A stretch of DNA of 64,000 bases from JADJPO01 sp963724535 (GCA_963724535.1 CAVRVD010000014.1:434001-498000), one strand, 5' to 3'; positions 27,391-35,597 are shown, counted from the stretch's first letter. Notes: generated by a model not told the origin, from the letters alone. A program made the numbers and translations.

Positions 27391-28376
27391 GCTTCGCCTG
27401 GCCCGGGATGCTGTCCACCCTGGTCGTCGTGCCGGTGGTGGTGTGGGTCTACCGGCGGCTCCTGGCCCGGCAGGCCGCCCGGCGCGAGCGGCTGGCCGCG
27501 CTCGGGCTGGTCGCGACGACGCTCGGGCCACGGCGTCGGCGGCACGTCGCCGCCTCGCTGCTGCTGGCGGCTCTGGTGCTGCTCCTGCTGGCCCTGGCCC
27601 GGCCGCAGGCGAGCGTCGCCGAACCGCGCCGGGAGGGCACCGTGGTCCTCGCGTTCGACGTCTCCTCGAGCATGGCTGCCCCCGACCTGGCGCCGAGCCG
27701 GATCGAGGCGGCCAAGGCGGCCGCGCGCGAACTCGTCGCCGAGCAGCCGTCGCCGGTGCGCCTCGGCGTGGTGGCCTTCGGGACCAGTGGTCTGGTGACC
27801 CAGCAACCGACGACCGACCGGGCCAAGGTACTGGCTGCCGTCGACCGGATCGGGGTTCAGGGCGGGACGGCGTTGGGCCGGGGCATCCAGACCTCGCTGA
27901 GCGCGGTGGTCGGCCGGCCGATCCAGATCGACGGCCCGGACGGTTCCGGCACGGCCGAGGGACAGGGCCAGGACCTCGGCTACCACCCGTCGGCGGCCGT
28001 GGTGCTCCTGTCGGACGGGGAGAACACCTCCGAGCCGGATCCTCTCGAGATCGCCCAGGTCGCCTCGACCGCTGGTGTGCGCATCTACACCATCGGGCTC
28101 GGCACCGCCCGTGGGGGGGTGCTGGAGATCGACGGCTTCCAGGTGGCCACCGCCCTGGACGAGCAGATGCTGCGCGAGATCGCCGAGATCACCGACGGCC
28201 GCTATGTTGCCGCCGCCGACCGGGCGACGCTGGCCGCGGTCTACGACGCGATCGACCTGCAGTGGACGGTGCGCAGCGAGCAGCAGGAGGTCACCGCCCT
28301 GTTCGCCGCGGCGGCAGCCGTGCTGCTGCTCCTCGGCGCGGGGCTGTCGTTGCTCTGGTTCGGGCGGGTGATCTGA
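27387..28376 (+). CDS. Membrane VWA-domain protein (BatA-like)
   Basis: 329 residues. N-terminal membrane segments (about 5-25 and 50-72) are followed by a VWA domain with the MIDAS motif FDVSSSMAAPD and later DGENTS, then a C-terminal helix (FAAAAAVLLLLGAGLSLLWF). The VWA domain is thus held at the membrane face by three helices, as in BatA. It overlaps DUF58 upstream by 4 bp and the next VWA gene by 1 bp, which indicates coupling. Confidence 0.92.
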   Translation: MSFAWPGMLSTLVVVPVVVWVYRRLLARQAARRERLAALGLVATTLGPRRRRHVAASLLLAALVLLLLALARPQASVAEPRREGTVVLAFDVSSSMAAPDLAPSRIEAAKAAARELVAEQPSPVRLGVVAFGTSGLVTQQPTTDRAKVLAAVDRIGVQGGTALGRGIQTSLSAVVGRPIQIDGPDGSGTAEGQGQDLGYHPSAAVVLLSDGENTSEPDPLEIAQVASTAGVRIYTIGLGTARGGVLEIDGFQVATALDEQMLREIAEITDGRYVAAADRATLAAVYDAIDLQWTVRSEQQEVTALFAAAAAVLLLLGAGLSLLWFGRVI

Positions 28377-29434
28377 TGCGCTTCGCCTGGCCCTGGGCCC
28401 TGGCCGCCCTCGCACTGCTGCCGCTGCTGGCCGCCGGCTACCGGTTGGTGGGCCGGCGCCGACGGCGCGCCGTGCGCTACTCCAGCGTCGCGCTGATCCG
28501 CGCCGCTCGTCCCGCTGGTGCCTCGTGGCGCCGTCACCTGCCGTTCGCCCTGGTCGTCGCGGCGCTCGCGGCGCTGGCCCTGGCTGCCGCGCGACCGCAG
28601 ACGCGCATCGACGTCCCGGTGTCCAGCTCGGCGGTGATCATCGCACTGGACGTGTCCGGGTCGATGTGTGCGACCGACGTCGACCCGAACCGGCTGTCCG
28701 CCGCGCAGGAGGCAGTCCGGGACTTCGTCAGCGGGCAGGACGGGCAGACCAGGATCGGCCTGGTGGTGTTCTCCGGGTTCTCCCAGCTGGCTGTGGCGCC
28801 CACCACCGAGCGCGATGACCTGCTGGCCGCGATCGACTCGCTGACCACGGGTCGGGGGACGACGATCGGCGCGGCGATCCTGAAGTCGGTCGAGGCGATC
28901 GCGCAGATCAACCCTGCGGTTGCGCCGCCCGACCCGGACGTGCCGGCGCTACCGCGCCCGCCCGGCAGCTACGCCCCGGAGATCGTGGTGCTGCTCACCG
29001 ACGGGGCGAACACCAGCGGCATCTCGTCGCAGGCGGCGGCCGAGCTCGCGGCCCAACAGGGTGTGCGGGTCTACCCGATCGGGTTCGGCACCACCAATCC
29101 CACCACCCTGGTCTGCACCGCTGAACAGCTCGGCGGCAACCGGTTCGACCGGTTCGGGCCGCGCAGCGGCGGCCTCGGCGGCGGACTGGGCCTGCGCCGC
29201 AACTTTCTCATCGCCGACGAGGGGGCCCTGCAGGAGGTCGCCGAGACCACCGGTGGGCAGTACTTCGCCGCGCGGGACGCGCAAGGGCTGCAGCAGGTGC
29301 TCGCCGACCTGCCGCGCCAGGTCGAGGTGCAGCAGCGCGACGTCGAGATCGGCGTCGGGCTGGTCGCCCTGGCGGCCCTGCTGGTGCTCGGCGCCGCGGC
29401 GGCCGCCGCCCGCTGGTCGGCGTTCCCCGGCTGA
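28376..29434 (+). CDS. Membrane VWA-domain protein (BatA/BatB-like paralogue)
   Basis: 352 residues. ATG 28376 shares its A with the TGA of the gene before. It repeats the layout of that gene: two N-terminal helices, a VWA domain with MIDAS LDVSGSMCATD and LLTDGANTSG, and a C-terminal helix (VGLVALAALLVLGAAAAA). A Pro-rich insert (about 180-200) and a Gly-rich insert (GGLGGGLGLRR) lie inside or after the VWA domain. It is probably a metal-dependent binding partner of its neighbour and MoxR. Confidence 0.91.
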   Translation: MRFAWPWALAALALLPLLAAGYRLVGRRRRRAVRYSSVALIRAARPAGASWRRHLPFALVVAALAALALAAARPQTRIDVPVSSSAVIIALDVSGSMCATDVDPNRLSAAQEAVRDFVSGQDGQTRIGLVVFSGFSQLAVAPTTERDDLLAAIDSLTTGRGTTIGAAILKSVEAIAQINPAVAPPDPDVPALPRPPGSYAPEIVVLLTDGANTSGISSQAAAELAAQQGVRVYPIGFGTTNPTTLVCTAEQLGGNRFDRFGPRSGGLGGGLGLRRNFLIADEGALQEVAETTGGQYFAARDAQGLQQVLADLPRQVEVQQRDVEIGVGLVALAALLVLGAAAAAARWSAFPG

Positions 29435-29581
29435 TTCGGCGCGCTGGACCGACACCACGTCAGGGTCGTCTCAGGGCCCGGTCGGGGATGTGCCCTGATG
29501 TCCAGTCTGTCGATCGGCGAGGATGCTGGAAGCAGGTGGTCGGCGCGCCGTGCCGACCCACGCCGACAAGGGAGTGCCCAG

Positions 29582-29791
29582 ATGAACAGCGTGCAGGCCA
29601 GCTTCAGCCGTCAGGGTCTGGTCCGGCCTCGTCAGGGACGGGTGCTGGGCGGTGTCTGCGCCGGTCTGGGACGCCGGTTCGGGCTGGGCCCGTGGATGGC
29701 CCGGTTCCTCTTCGTGCTCCTGCTCATGGTGATCCCCGGCAGCCAGATCCTGGTCTATCCGATCCTGTGGGTGCTGATGCCCTCGGAGTGA
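29582..29791 (+). CDS. Small PspC-domain membrane protein
   Basis: 69 residues from ATG 29582 (AAGGGAG upstream); an in-frame start at 29498 would add a tail without family similarity. The PspC signature RVLGGVCAGLGRRFGL is followed by one or two membrane helices (ARFLFVLLLMVIPGSQILVYPILWVLMP). Small PspC proteins are membrane stress components in many bacteria. It stands alone after the VWA operon. Confidence 0.82.
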   Translation: MNSVQASFSRQGLVRPRQGRVLGGVCAGLGRRFGLGPWMARFLFVLLLMVIPGSQILVYPILWVLMPSE

Positions 29792-30069
29792 GGTAGGAAC
29801 TCGTGGCCACCACGATGACCGCCGCGGTCCGGACCATCGTCGGCGGGCTGGACACGGTCCACATCCCGTCGTCCGGCACGAGCAGAACGACGGGCGGTCC
29901 CCTTCCCGTCCCACAACCAGGCGATGATCCGTGACCTATCTGATCGCATCGTGTCCGGCTCCTTCACGCCGATGCCCGCTATGTCCAGACTGGTCAGAAC
30001 ACGCAACGTCGTGGTCACCGTCCGGTGACCACAGCACGTGCGCCGACCTGTGACGAACGGAGCATCCCG

Positions 30070-30534
30070 ATGACCGACCGCACGGAGCAGGCGCCACGTC
30101 TCCCGCCGCGCTGGTTCATCCGCCTCGCCTGGAAGCTGCACCGCGGCCTGTACCGGGTGACCGGTGGACGGCGTGGGCTCTGGCCCGCGCGGCCGGGCAA
30201 GTGGGGGGCGATGCGGCTGACCACCACAGGACGTCGCAGCGGCCAGGAACGGTCGGTGATCCTCGGCTACCTGCAGGACGGCCCGAATCTCGTGACGCTC
30301 GCGATGAACGGTTGGGGGGACGGCGATCCGGCCTGGTGGCTGAACCTGCAGGCGAACCCGCAGGCTCGGGTGCGACTGGCTGACGAGGCCCGCCCGGTGA
30401 CCGCCCACGCGGCCAGCGGTGCGGAACGGGCACGGTTGTGGCAGCTGTGGAGATCCCTCGACCAGAACCTGGACGGCTTCGCCCGCCGCCGATCCACCGA
30501 GACGGCTGTGGTCGTTCTGGAACCGCGCACCTGA
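30070..30534 (+). CDS. Nitroreductase/deazaflavin (F420)-dependent oxidoreductase, DDN-like
   Basis: 154 residues from ATG 30070. The split-barrel family pattern is visible: LTTTGRRSGQERSVIL in the middle and GDPAWWLNLQANPQARV toward the C-terminus, as in Ddn and related F420-dependent quinone reductases. The length is normal. It is presumably cytoplasmic or membrane-associated. The 278 bp before it (29792-30069) show no convincing gene. Confidence 0.85.
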   Translation: MTDRTEQAPRLPPRWFIRLAWKLHRGLYRVTGGRRGLWPARPGKWGAMRLTTTGRRSGQERSVILGYLQDGPNLVTLAMNGWGDGDPAWWLNLQANPQARVRLADEARPVTAHAASGAERARLWQLWRSLDQNLDGFARRRSTETAVVVLEPRT

Positions 30535-30589
30535 CTGGGGGTCGCGCCGACCGGTGCCGCGGCCGACTGAGCGGTCCGCAGCGCCGTTG

Positions 30590-30985
30590 TCAGGCAGCCT
30601 CGGGGTCCGGCTGGTGGATGCCGAAGGTGTTGCCCTCGGGGTCGACGTAGTAGCCCTGCCAGGCCATGCCGGGCAGCGCCATCTTGGCCAGCGCCACCTG
30701 CCCCCCGGCGTCCAGGATCTTCTTCTCGGTGACGTCGTAGTCCTCCACCCCGACCGTGCAGACGTAGCCGTTGGTGCCCTGGCCGGGACCGGGCGGCGCG
30801 GCCGGCCGCTGCTGTAGGCCACCGTTGATCCCCATCTGGTCGTCGGGTCCGGTGATGATCCCCCAGTAGGTCGTCCCCGTGTACTGGCTGTAGTCCTCGA
30901 AGGCCCAGCCGAACGCCGTGGCGTAGAAGGCCTTGGCCCGCTCCACGTCGTCTGCCTGGATCTCGAAGTGCACCACTCGGGACAT
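30590..30985 (-). CDS. VOC (glyoxalase/bleomycin-resistance fold) protein
   Basis: 131 residues from ATG 30985 (GGGGGAA upstream). It shows the vicinal oxygen chelate pattern: VVHFEIQADDVERAKAFYATAFGW at the start (first metal-ligand region) and YYVDPEGNTFGIHQPD at the end (DPxGN and final ligand area). The family covers glyoxalases, dioxygenases and antibiotic-binding proteins. The specific role is not evident. Divergent from the ERCC4 gene. Confidence 0.87.
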   Translation of the reverse strand: MSRVVHFEIQADDVERAKAFYATAFGWAFEDYSQYTGTTYWGIITGPDDQMGINGGLQQRPAAPPGPGQGTNGYVCTVGVEDYDVTEKKILDAGGQVALAKMALPGMAWQGYYVDPEGNTFGIHQPDPEAA

Positions 30986-31064
30986 GGGTGTTCCCCCTTC
31001 GGACGGATGAGCCCACGGCGTGAGCTGTGATGAGACTGCCACGCCCAGACCATAGGCTCGGGGT

Positions 31065-32078
31065 GTGACAGTCGGGGAGGCGCTGCTGATCGCGCGAAAC
31101 CCGGACCCCGGATCGCGGCTGCCCTACCTGCTGCGCCTGCCGATCGGTGCCGGTCTGGTGTTCCGTACCTCGGGAACCTGGCCGCGCACCACGGCGCTGT
31201 ACTGTCACCCGGTGTCGGTGCAGGAGTGGCCGGCCGAGCCTGAGCTGGTCGAGCAGGTGGCAGTGCGCTCCTGCCTCCGCCGGGGCGCGGCCATCGACCT
31301 CGTGCTCGACCGGAGCCGGGAGAACCGCTCCCAGATCGTCTTCACCACGGCCCGGGGCCGCGAGGTCTGCTTCTGGCAGTCGCCGCGCACCCGCAAGCAG
31401 GCCCGGCCGAAGGTGAGCACACCGAGCGCGAGGGCGGCCGGCGTCGCCGACCTCGAGATCGTCGTCGACGCCCACGAGCGCTACGCCTATCGGTTCGCCG
31501 GCCAGCAGGTCACCACCGCCAAGCAGGCCCTGCCGTGCGGGGACTACGGCCTCGTCGTCGACAGCCGGCTGGTCGCCGCGGTGGAGCGCAAGTCGCTGGA
31601 CGACCTGATCTCCAGCCTCAGCAACAGCACGCTGCGGTTCGCCCTCATCGAGCTGGCCGCGCTGCCCCGGGCCGCCGTCGTCATCGAGGACCGGTACTCG
31701 CGGTTGTTCGCCCAGCGGAGGGTGCGGCCCGCCGTGGTCGCCGACGGCCTGGCCGAGCTACAGGTGCGCTGGCCGAACGTGCCGATCGTCTTCGCCGAGA
31801 CCCGGGCGCTGGCCGAGGAGTGGACCTACCGGTTCCTGGCCGCGGCACGGCAGTGGGCGCTGACCGAGCTCGCCGCCGCAGCCCGGCTGGACGGCCTGTT
31901 CGGCGAGCCGGGCGGCGCGACGGTCGCCGTCGAGCTGGACGGCGCGCCGTCCGCCCCGCCCCCGAGCACCGCCCAGGTACGGGCCTGGGCTCGCCGTGCC
32001 GGGATCGCCGTCCCGGAACGTGGCCGGCTACGTCCGGAGGTCTGGCAGGCGTGGCGGTCGGCCCACCCGGCGTCCTGA
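31065..32078 (+). CDS. ERCC4-type nuclease fused to an Lsr2-like DNA-binding tail
   Basis: 337 residues from GTG 31065, with a TAGGCT-like -10 seven bases upstream, so a leaderless transcript is likely. Residues about 130-270 form an ERCC4/XPF nuclease domain with CGDYGLVVDSRLVAAVERKS, matching the GDxnERKx3D catalytic motif (ERKSLDDL). The last about 35 residues, from VRAWARRAGIAVPERGRL onward, match the C-terminal Lsr2 DNA-binding module, including the RGR hook that enters the minor groove of AT-rich DNA. The fusion suggests a structure-specific nuclease directed to AT-rich or foreign DNA. Confidence 0.85.
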   Translation: MTVGEALLIARNPDPGSRLPYLLRLPIGAGLVFRTSGTWPRTTALYCHPVSVQEWPAEPELVEQVAVRSCLRRGAAIDLVLDRSRENRSQIVFTTARGREVCFWQSPRTRKQARPKVSTPSARAAGVADLEIVVDAHERYAYRFAGQQVTTAKQALPCGDYGLVVDSRLVAAVERKSLDDLISSLSNSTLRFALIELAALPRAAVVIEDRYSRLFAQRRVRPAVVADGLAELQVRWPNVPIVFAETRALAEEWTYRFLAAARQWALTELAAAARLDGLFGEPGGATVAVELDGAPSAPPPSTAQVRAWARRAGIAVPERGRLRPEVWQAWRSAHPAS

Positions 32079-32339
32079 CGCCCGCGAGGGTTGGTCACGG
32101 TCATCCGGGGCGCGCCCGGTACCTGGTCGCGGTGGTGGTCAACTCCGCGCTGCTGCTCCTGGTCGATCCTGGCGGCGCTGGGCCGGCTGGTCTGCGAGCT
32201 GGCCACGTCGCGGCACTGACCCGTTCCGAGTGTCTTGGGCGCCCAGGGCTTCACCTTGCTCGAGCGCCTGCCGAGACATGGAGCCAGGAAGCGGCTTCTG
32301 CAGCTGTCGGGCTGCGGACAGCGCGAGGAGGCGGAGCCT

Positions 32340-32717
32340 GTGGCGACCATCGCCGTCATCGATGACGACCCTGGTCTGCGCGCGCTGGTGGGACTGCGGC
32401 TGCAGAACTGTGGGCACGTCGTGCTCAGCGAGCGAAACGGGCAGACCGGCCTGGCGACGATCCGCCTCACCCCGCCGGACCTGGTGATCCTGGACTGGAT
32501 GATGCCGCGGATAAGTGGGCCGCAGGTCTGCTCGGCGATCCGGGCCGACGCCCGGCTGCGGCACATCCCGGTGCTCATGCTGACCGCTCGGGTGCTGAGC
32601 AGTGATGTGGAGGAGGCGTATCGGGTCGGGGTGAGCGAGTACATGGTCAAGCCGTTCGTGGCCCAGGACCTGATGGCGAGTGTGGACCGGCTCTTGGTGC
32701 CTCTGGCGGGCGCCTGA
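32340..32717 (+). CDS. Single-domain response regulator (receiver only)
   Basis: 125 residues from GTG 32340 with GAGGAGGCGGAG upstream. The receiver fold keeps the acidic pocket (VIDDDPG), phospho-acceptor Asp52 (VILDWMMP), Thr in MLTAR and the conserved Lys in YMVKPF. There is no output domain, and no histidine kinase lies nearby, so it is an orphan. The 261 bp upstream (32079-32339) hold no supported gene. Confidence 0.88.
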   Translation: MATIAVIDDDPGLRALVGLRLQNCGHVVLSERNGQTGLATIRLTPPDLVILDWMMPRISGPQVCSAIRADARLRHIPVLMLTARVLSSDVEEAYRVGVSEYMVKPFVAQDLMASVDRLLVPLAGA

Positions 32718-32794
32718 GCACCAGGGCGGGGCTGACAGCGCGGTGGCGTCTGCGAGGTGGACGAGCCGCTACGGCATCTTCTTGCTGGACCCGG

Positions 32795-33403
32795 TCACGG
32801 CGGATCGGTCAGGGAACGGGTCTGACCTCGTCCACCGAGCGGGCCCGCGACGCCGTCGAGCGTGGCCCGATGCCGAGCGACACCTCCGGGTTGCCTGGTG
32901 CGTTGTGGTGGCCAGGTCAGGGTGAGGTATGCGCCCGCAACCCCCGCGAAGATCCCTAGGGGTAGCGGTGAGCGCAGCCGTGCCACGGTCCCGCCGATCC
33001 TCGGGACGGTGAACCAGGTGCTGCCGATGATGTCGCCGCGGCCGACGTGCCACGGGTCGCTCTCGGTGTTGTGATCTCCACGGGCCAGGTAGTCCGCGCC
33101 GTCGGTTTCTCCCACCAGACGGTGGATGACCACGGCGTCGTGCGCGATGTCGCCGGCGGGTGGGTGGTAGGCGACCACGTCACCCACGTGATAGTCGAGA
33201 TCCCCGCGGAGGAAGACGAGGTCACCCGGGCGCAGGGTCGGCAGCATGCTCTCGCCACTGACGACGACATAGCTCGTGGCGCCGCCGAGGGACCGCGGCC
33301 ACAGCAGGAGCACGGCACCGACGACGAGGAGCACGGCCGCGGCCCGCCGCGCGCGGGGAGCCCGAGGGGCTCTTCGCAGGACAGTGCTGCCGCTGGAGTT
33401 CAC
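32795..33403 (-). CDS. Signal peptidase I, Ser/His (SipW/archaeal-ER) type
   Basis: 202 residues. After a membrane segment (AAAVLLVVGAVLLLWP, about 21-36) comes box B SGESMLPTLRPGDLVFL with nucleophile Ser52. The general-base position is HDAVVIHRLVG with His94 in place of the Lys of classical LepB. LARGDHNTESDP is box E. A second helix (PLPLGIFAGVAGAYLTLTW) follows. In Firmicutes this type (SipW) processes TasA-like secreted proteins. Here it lies directly downstream of a run of small secreted proteins on the same strand, which makes them its likely clients. Confidence 0.86.
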   Translation of the reverse strand: MNSSGSTVLRRAPRAPRARRAAAVLLVVGAVLLLWPRSLGGATSYVVVSGESMLPTLRPGDLVFLRGDLDYHVGDVVAYHPPAGDIAHDAVVIHRLVGETDGADYLARGDHNTESDPWHVGRGDIIGSTWFTVPRIGGTVARLRSPLPLGIFAGVAGAYLTLTWPPQRTRQPGGVARHRATLDGVAGPLGGRGQTRSLTDPP

Positions 33404-33434
33404 TTGCTCTGCCCACAGACTCGGTTCCGATCGC

Positions 33435-34193
33435 TCAGTATTTGGATGTCTGGGCTCCCAGCGAGGTGGACGGCTCTGGGGTGGTGTACCTGCGGACCCG
33501 GAAGTTGGTGAAGCTGACCGAGGTCACGTTCGAGGTGTAGCTGAAGGCCGTGATCCCGATCCGGCTCAGCCCGATTGCCGTGGTGTAGGTGCCGACCTGG
33601 ATGAAGCTGGCACCGCCGTTCGTCGAGTAGCCGCCGGTGTAGTCGTTCCCGAACTTGGTGAGGCGGACGTACATGGGGTTCGAGCTCACGGCCGTGATCG
33701 TGCTGGTCGGCGAGCCCCCGACCTCCCGGACGAGTTCCATTCCCCTGCAGTTGCAGCCCCCGGAGAGATACTCGTAGTAGTTTGCGACGTAGTTGTCGTC
33801 GTCTTGGTAGGCGAGGATCCCTGTGGTCTGGCCGCCGAGCGTGAGCGCACCGGCCTGCTTGACCTGGATCTCCAGATCTCCCGTCGGAGCGACGATCGAG
33901 AACAGCGGGGCGTTGTTCTGGCCACCCCAGAAGTCCCTGTTGGCCATCATCGTGATGTTCAGTGCACCGCCGCCGACCGACCAGGTCGTGGGCGGCCGCA
34001 GCACCGACCAGCCGGCCCCGAGCGCCGCGCCGGGGAAGTTGTGACCAGCCGCGGCCTGACCCTCGCTACCGTCGCCCCGCCGTGTCTGCCCTCTTGGTGG
34101 AACGCCTCCTACGGGTATCGGTCGCAGGTCACGGTGACGACGGGATCCAGTGCCGTAGCCACCGACTACTCCGTCTCGATCACCGTCAACCAC
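33435..34193 (-). pseudogene. Concanavalin/LamG-like secreted domain, 5' part lost or scrambled
   Basis: The frame is open from 34193 to the stop at 33435, but only from about 34046 downward does it read like a protein. That part starts GHNFPGAALGAGWSVL and continues as a beta-sandwich rich in Thr, Ser and aromatic residues (WSVGGGALNITMM, FGNDYTGGYSTNGG), similar to the DUF1349/LamG-like domains that follow DUF2341. The first 49 residues are Arg/Gly-rich noise. Upstream on this strand lies an orphan signal peptide (34308), and between them the DUF2341-like piece is coded on the opposite strand. The original gene is probably broken by an inversion plus deletion. Confidence 0.6.
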
Positions 34194-34211
34194 GCCGCGC
34201 TGGTCTCAGCG
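34047..34211 (+). pseudogene. Inverted DUF2341-like N-terminal fragment
   Basis: On the plus strand this stretch encodes CLPSWWNASYGYRSQVTV and continues ...ATDYSVSITVNHAALVSA. That is the characteristic start of a DUF2341 domain (WWN..W.YRR.ITI...DY.V.V.). It has no start codon of its own and ends abruptly at the point where DUF2341 normally continues with GK. The flanking signal peptide and LamG-like domain are on the minus strand. GTGACC-N(0-1)-GCCNCGGC-like words occur near both edges in opposite orientation, but the match is imperfect. Confidence 0.55.
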
Positions 34212-34308
34212 ATATCAGTCCCGCCGAGGCGGTCACGGTCGCCACGGCGACCAGCCCGACGACGAGAGCCGCGACCCAGACCGCCCTGATGCCACGGCCG
34301 GAGTTCAT
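34186..34308 (-). CDS. Orphan signal peptide reading frame (5' remnant of DUF2341/LamG gene)
   Basis: 40 codons from ATG 34308, which overlaps the stop of the upstream gene (ATGA). It reads MNSGRGIRAVWVAALVVGLV, then AVATVTASAG, a textbook signal peptide, and stops at 34186-34188 shortly after. It lacks any mature domain. It is the expected N-terminus of the broken secreted protein at 33435-34193. Confidence 0.6.
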   Translation of the reverse strand: MNSGRGIRAVWVAALVVGLVAVATVTASAGLISLRPARRG

Positions 34309-34583
34309 GGCCCACTGATGACCAGGCGAAGGTCGTTGAACGCCGCGTTGGGAACGGCAGGGCTCACCGGCACGGTCGCCAGCCCGCTCGAGATGATGAC
34401 GGGCCCGCCGCCACCCTGGCTGGAGCCCGAGTTGGTGAGCGTGACGTGCAGCGACGCAGCGGTCACGGCGGTGGTGCCCGCACCCAGACGCTTGGTCGAT
34501 GGGCTGATCGCCCTCGCGTGCGCGCCCGCCGCCGACCCGACGAAGATGACAGCGGTCGCCGCGACGGCCACGGTGCGCTTCAC
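34305..34583 (-). CDS. Small secreted protein, SipW-dependent type (candidate)
   Basis: 92 residues from GTG 34583 (AGGGATC upstream). The signal peptide is KRTVAVAATAVIFVGSAAGAHA, cut here for length after about residue 22. The mature part is short, Ser/Thr/Gly-rich and without Cys, and ends NDLRLVISG. Its end resembles that of the neighbour at 34618-34887 (VQLVVTG), so the two look like paralogues. Position two genes upstream of the Ser/His signal peptidase suggests a camelysin/TasA-like secreted client. The function is unknown. Confidence 0.6.
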   Translation of the reverse strand: MKRTVAVAATAVIFVGSAAGAHARAISPSTKRLGAGTTAVTAASLHVTLTNSGSSQGGGGPVIISSGLATVPVSPAVPNAAFNDLRLVISGP

Positions 34584-34617
34584 GGTCCGATCCCTTCGAT
34601 CCGACACTCCCGGACGG

Positions 34618-34887
34618 TTATCCGGTTACGACGAGCTGTACGCCGGTAACCAACGACGCGGCGATGTTGCTCGCACTGAAGTCCGGGGATGCGTTGCCGG
34701 ACGCGTCCAGGGTGCCGGTCACCTCGGCCACCGACGCGTTCGCTGCTCCGGTCAGATTCAGCTTGTACGCCATGGACGCGCAGGCGACGGCACTCGTGAT
34801 CGGCGCCGTCGTGACCTTGTAGCCGGGCAGCGCCGATGCGTACGTGCTGTTGTACGAGACCGACGCGGACGCGTTGCATGCGGACAC
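34618..34887 (-). pseudogene. 5'-truncated paralogue of the small secreted protein
   Basis: The frame from GTG 34887 begins VSACNASASVSYNSTY and ends GVQLVVTG. Reading upstream in frame gives AQETLAAGSSTV and then a TAG, with no signal peptide and no good start. The mature part looks secreted (low charge, Ala/Ser/Thr-rich, two internal Cys). It is therefore either a truncated gene or one whose leader was lost in rearrangement. It precedes the paralogue at 34583 by 34 bp on the same strand. Confidence 0.5.
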
Positions 34888-35121
34888 CGTCGAGCTCCCG
34901 GCTGCCAGCGTCTCCTGTGCTCTTCGGGCGCCCGACTACGGGCCTTGAGGTGAGGTGTCTCATCCGGCCGGTGGCTGCCGCCCTGCCGGGGCCAGACGCC
35001 GCGATCGTCAGGGCACGACGGACGACAAGAGCGCTCGGCCGCCTCGCCCGGGCAGGTAGCGTGGCGGACCCGGGCCGAGAGGATCGGGCGCCGTCACACC
35101 TCACCCCAGGAGGGGATCGCC

Positions 35122-35502
35122 ATGACACGTCGGGTCAAAGTGGGCACGGTCTCGGACTTCGCCGACGGACAGCTGCATACGGTCGACGTCGACGGCACAT
35201 CGCTGGTCGTGGCCCGCGACGGCGACACCTTCTGCGCAGCGCACAACCACTGCCCGCATCTGGGGTTCTCGTTGACCAAGGGGCCGGGTGGCATGCGCTT
35301 CGCGGACGGCGTGGTGCAGTGTCCGTGGCACAACTCCCGGTTCGAGGTGTGCACCGGGGAGAACCTGGACTGGGCGACCGGATTCGCCGGCCGCGACATC
35401 CCCCGCTGGTCGCGGCGCCTGGTCGCCCTGGGCAAGAAGCCGGCGCCGCTGACCACCTACCCCGTGGTCGTCGAGGGCGAGGACGTTCTCGTCGAGCTGT
35501 GA
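35122..35502 (+). CDS. Rieske-type 2Fe-2S ferredoxin-like protein
   Basis: 126 residues from ATG 35122 with AGGAGGGG upstream. Both ligand boxes are intact: CPHLG (Cys-x-His) and CPWHNSRF (Cys-x2-His). The size and single domain suggest a Rieske ferredoxin that serves an oxygenase, or a small reductase component of the NirD/biphenyl type. No partner oxygenase is nearby. It is the last ordinary chromosomal gene before the tRNA-derived junction. Confidence 0.9.
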   Translation: MTRRVKVGTVSDFADGQLHTVDVDGTSLVVARDGDTFCAAHNHCPHLGFSLTKGPGGMRFADGVVQCPWHNSRFEVCTGENLDWATGFAGRDIPRWSRRLVALGKKPAPLTTYPVVVEGEDVLVEL

Positions 35503-35560
35503 ACCAAGGACGTGATCACAGCCGCGGGCCGAGGGGCCTTTAAGCTGAACAGGAGACTTG

Positions 35561-35597
35561 TGCGCCGTCAGGGACTCGAACCCCGAACCCGCTGATT
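35561..35597 (-). other. Attachment-site remnant: 3' end of a tRNA-Lys gene
   Basis: Read on the minus strand, 35597 to 35561 gives AATCAGCGGGTTCGGGGTTC followed by GAGTCCCTGACGGCGCA. This is the anticodon-loop end, anticodon-stem 3' arm, variable loop, T-arm (GGGGTTCGAGTCCC) and acceptor 3' strand of an actinobacterial tRNA-Lys (CUU). The 5' half is absent: upstream on that strand (35598 on) the sequence diverges at the anticodon loop. Tyrosine integrases cross over there, so this is most simply one att copy left by an integrated element. The orientation places the element to the right. Confidence 0.75.
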
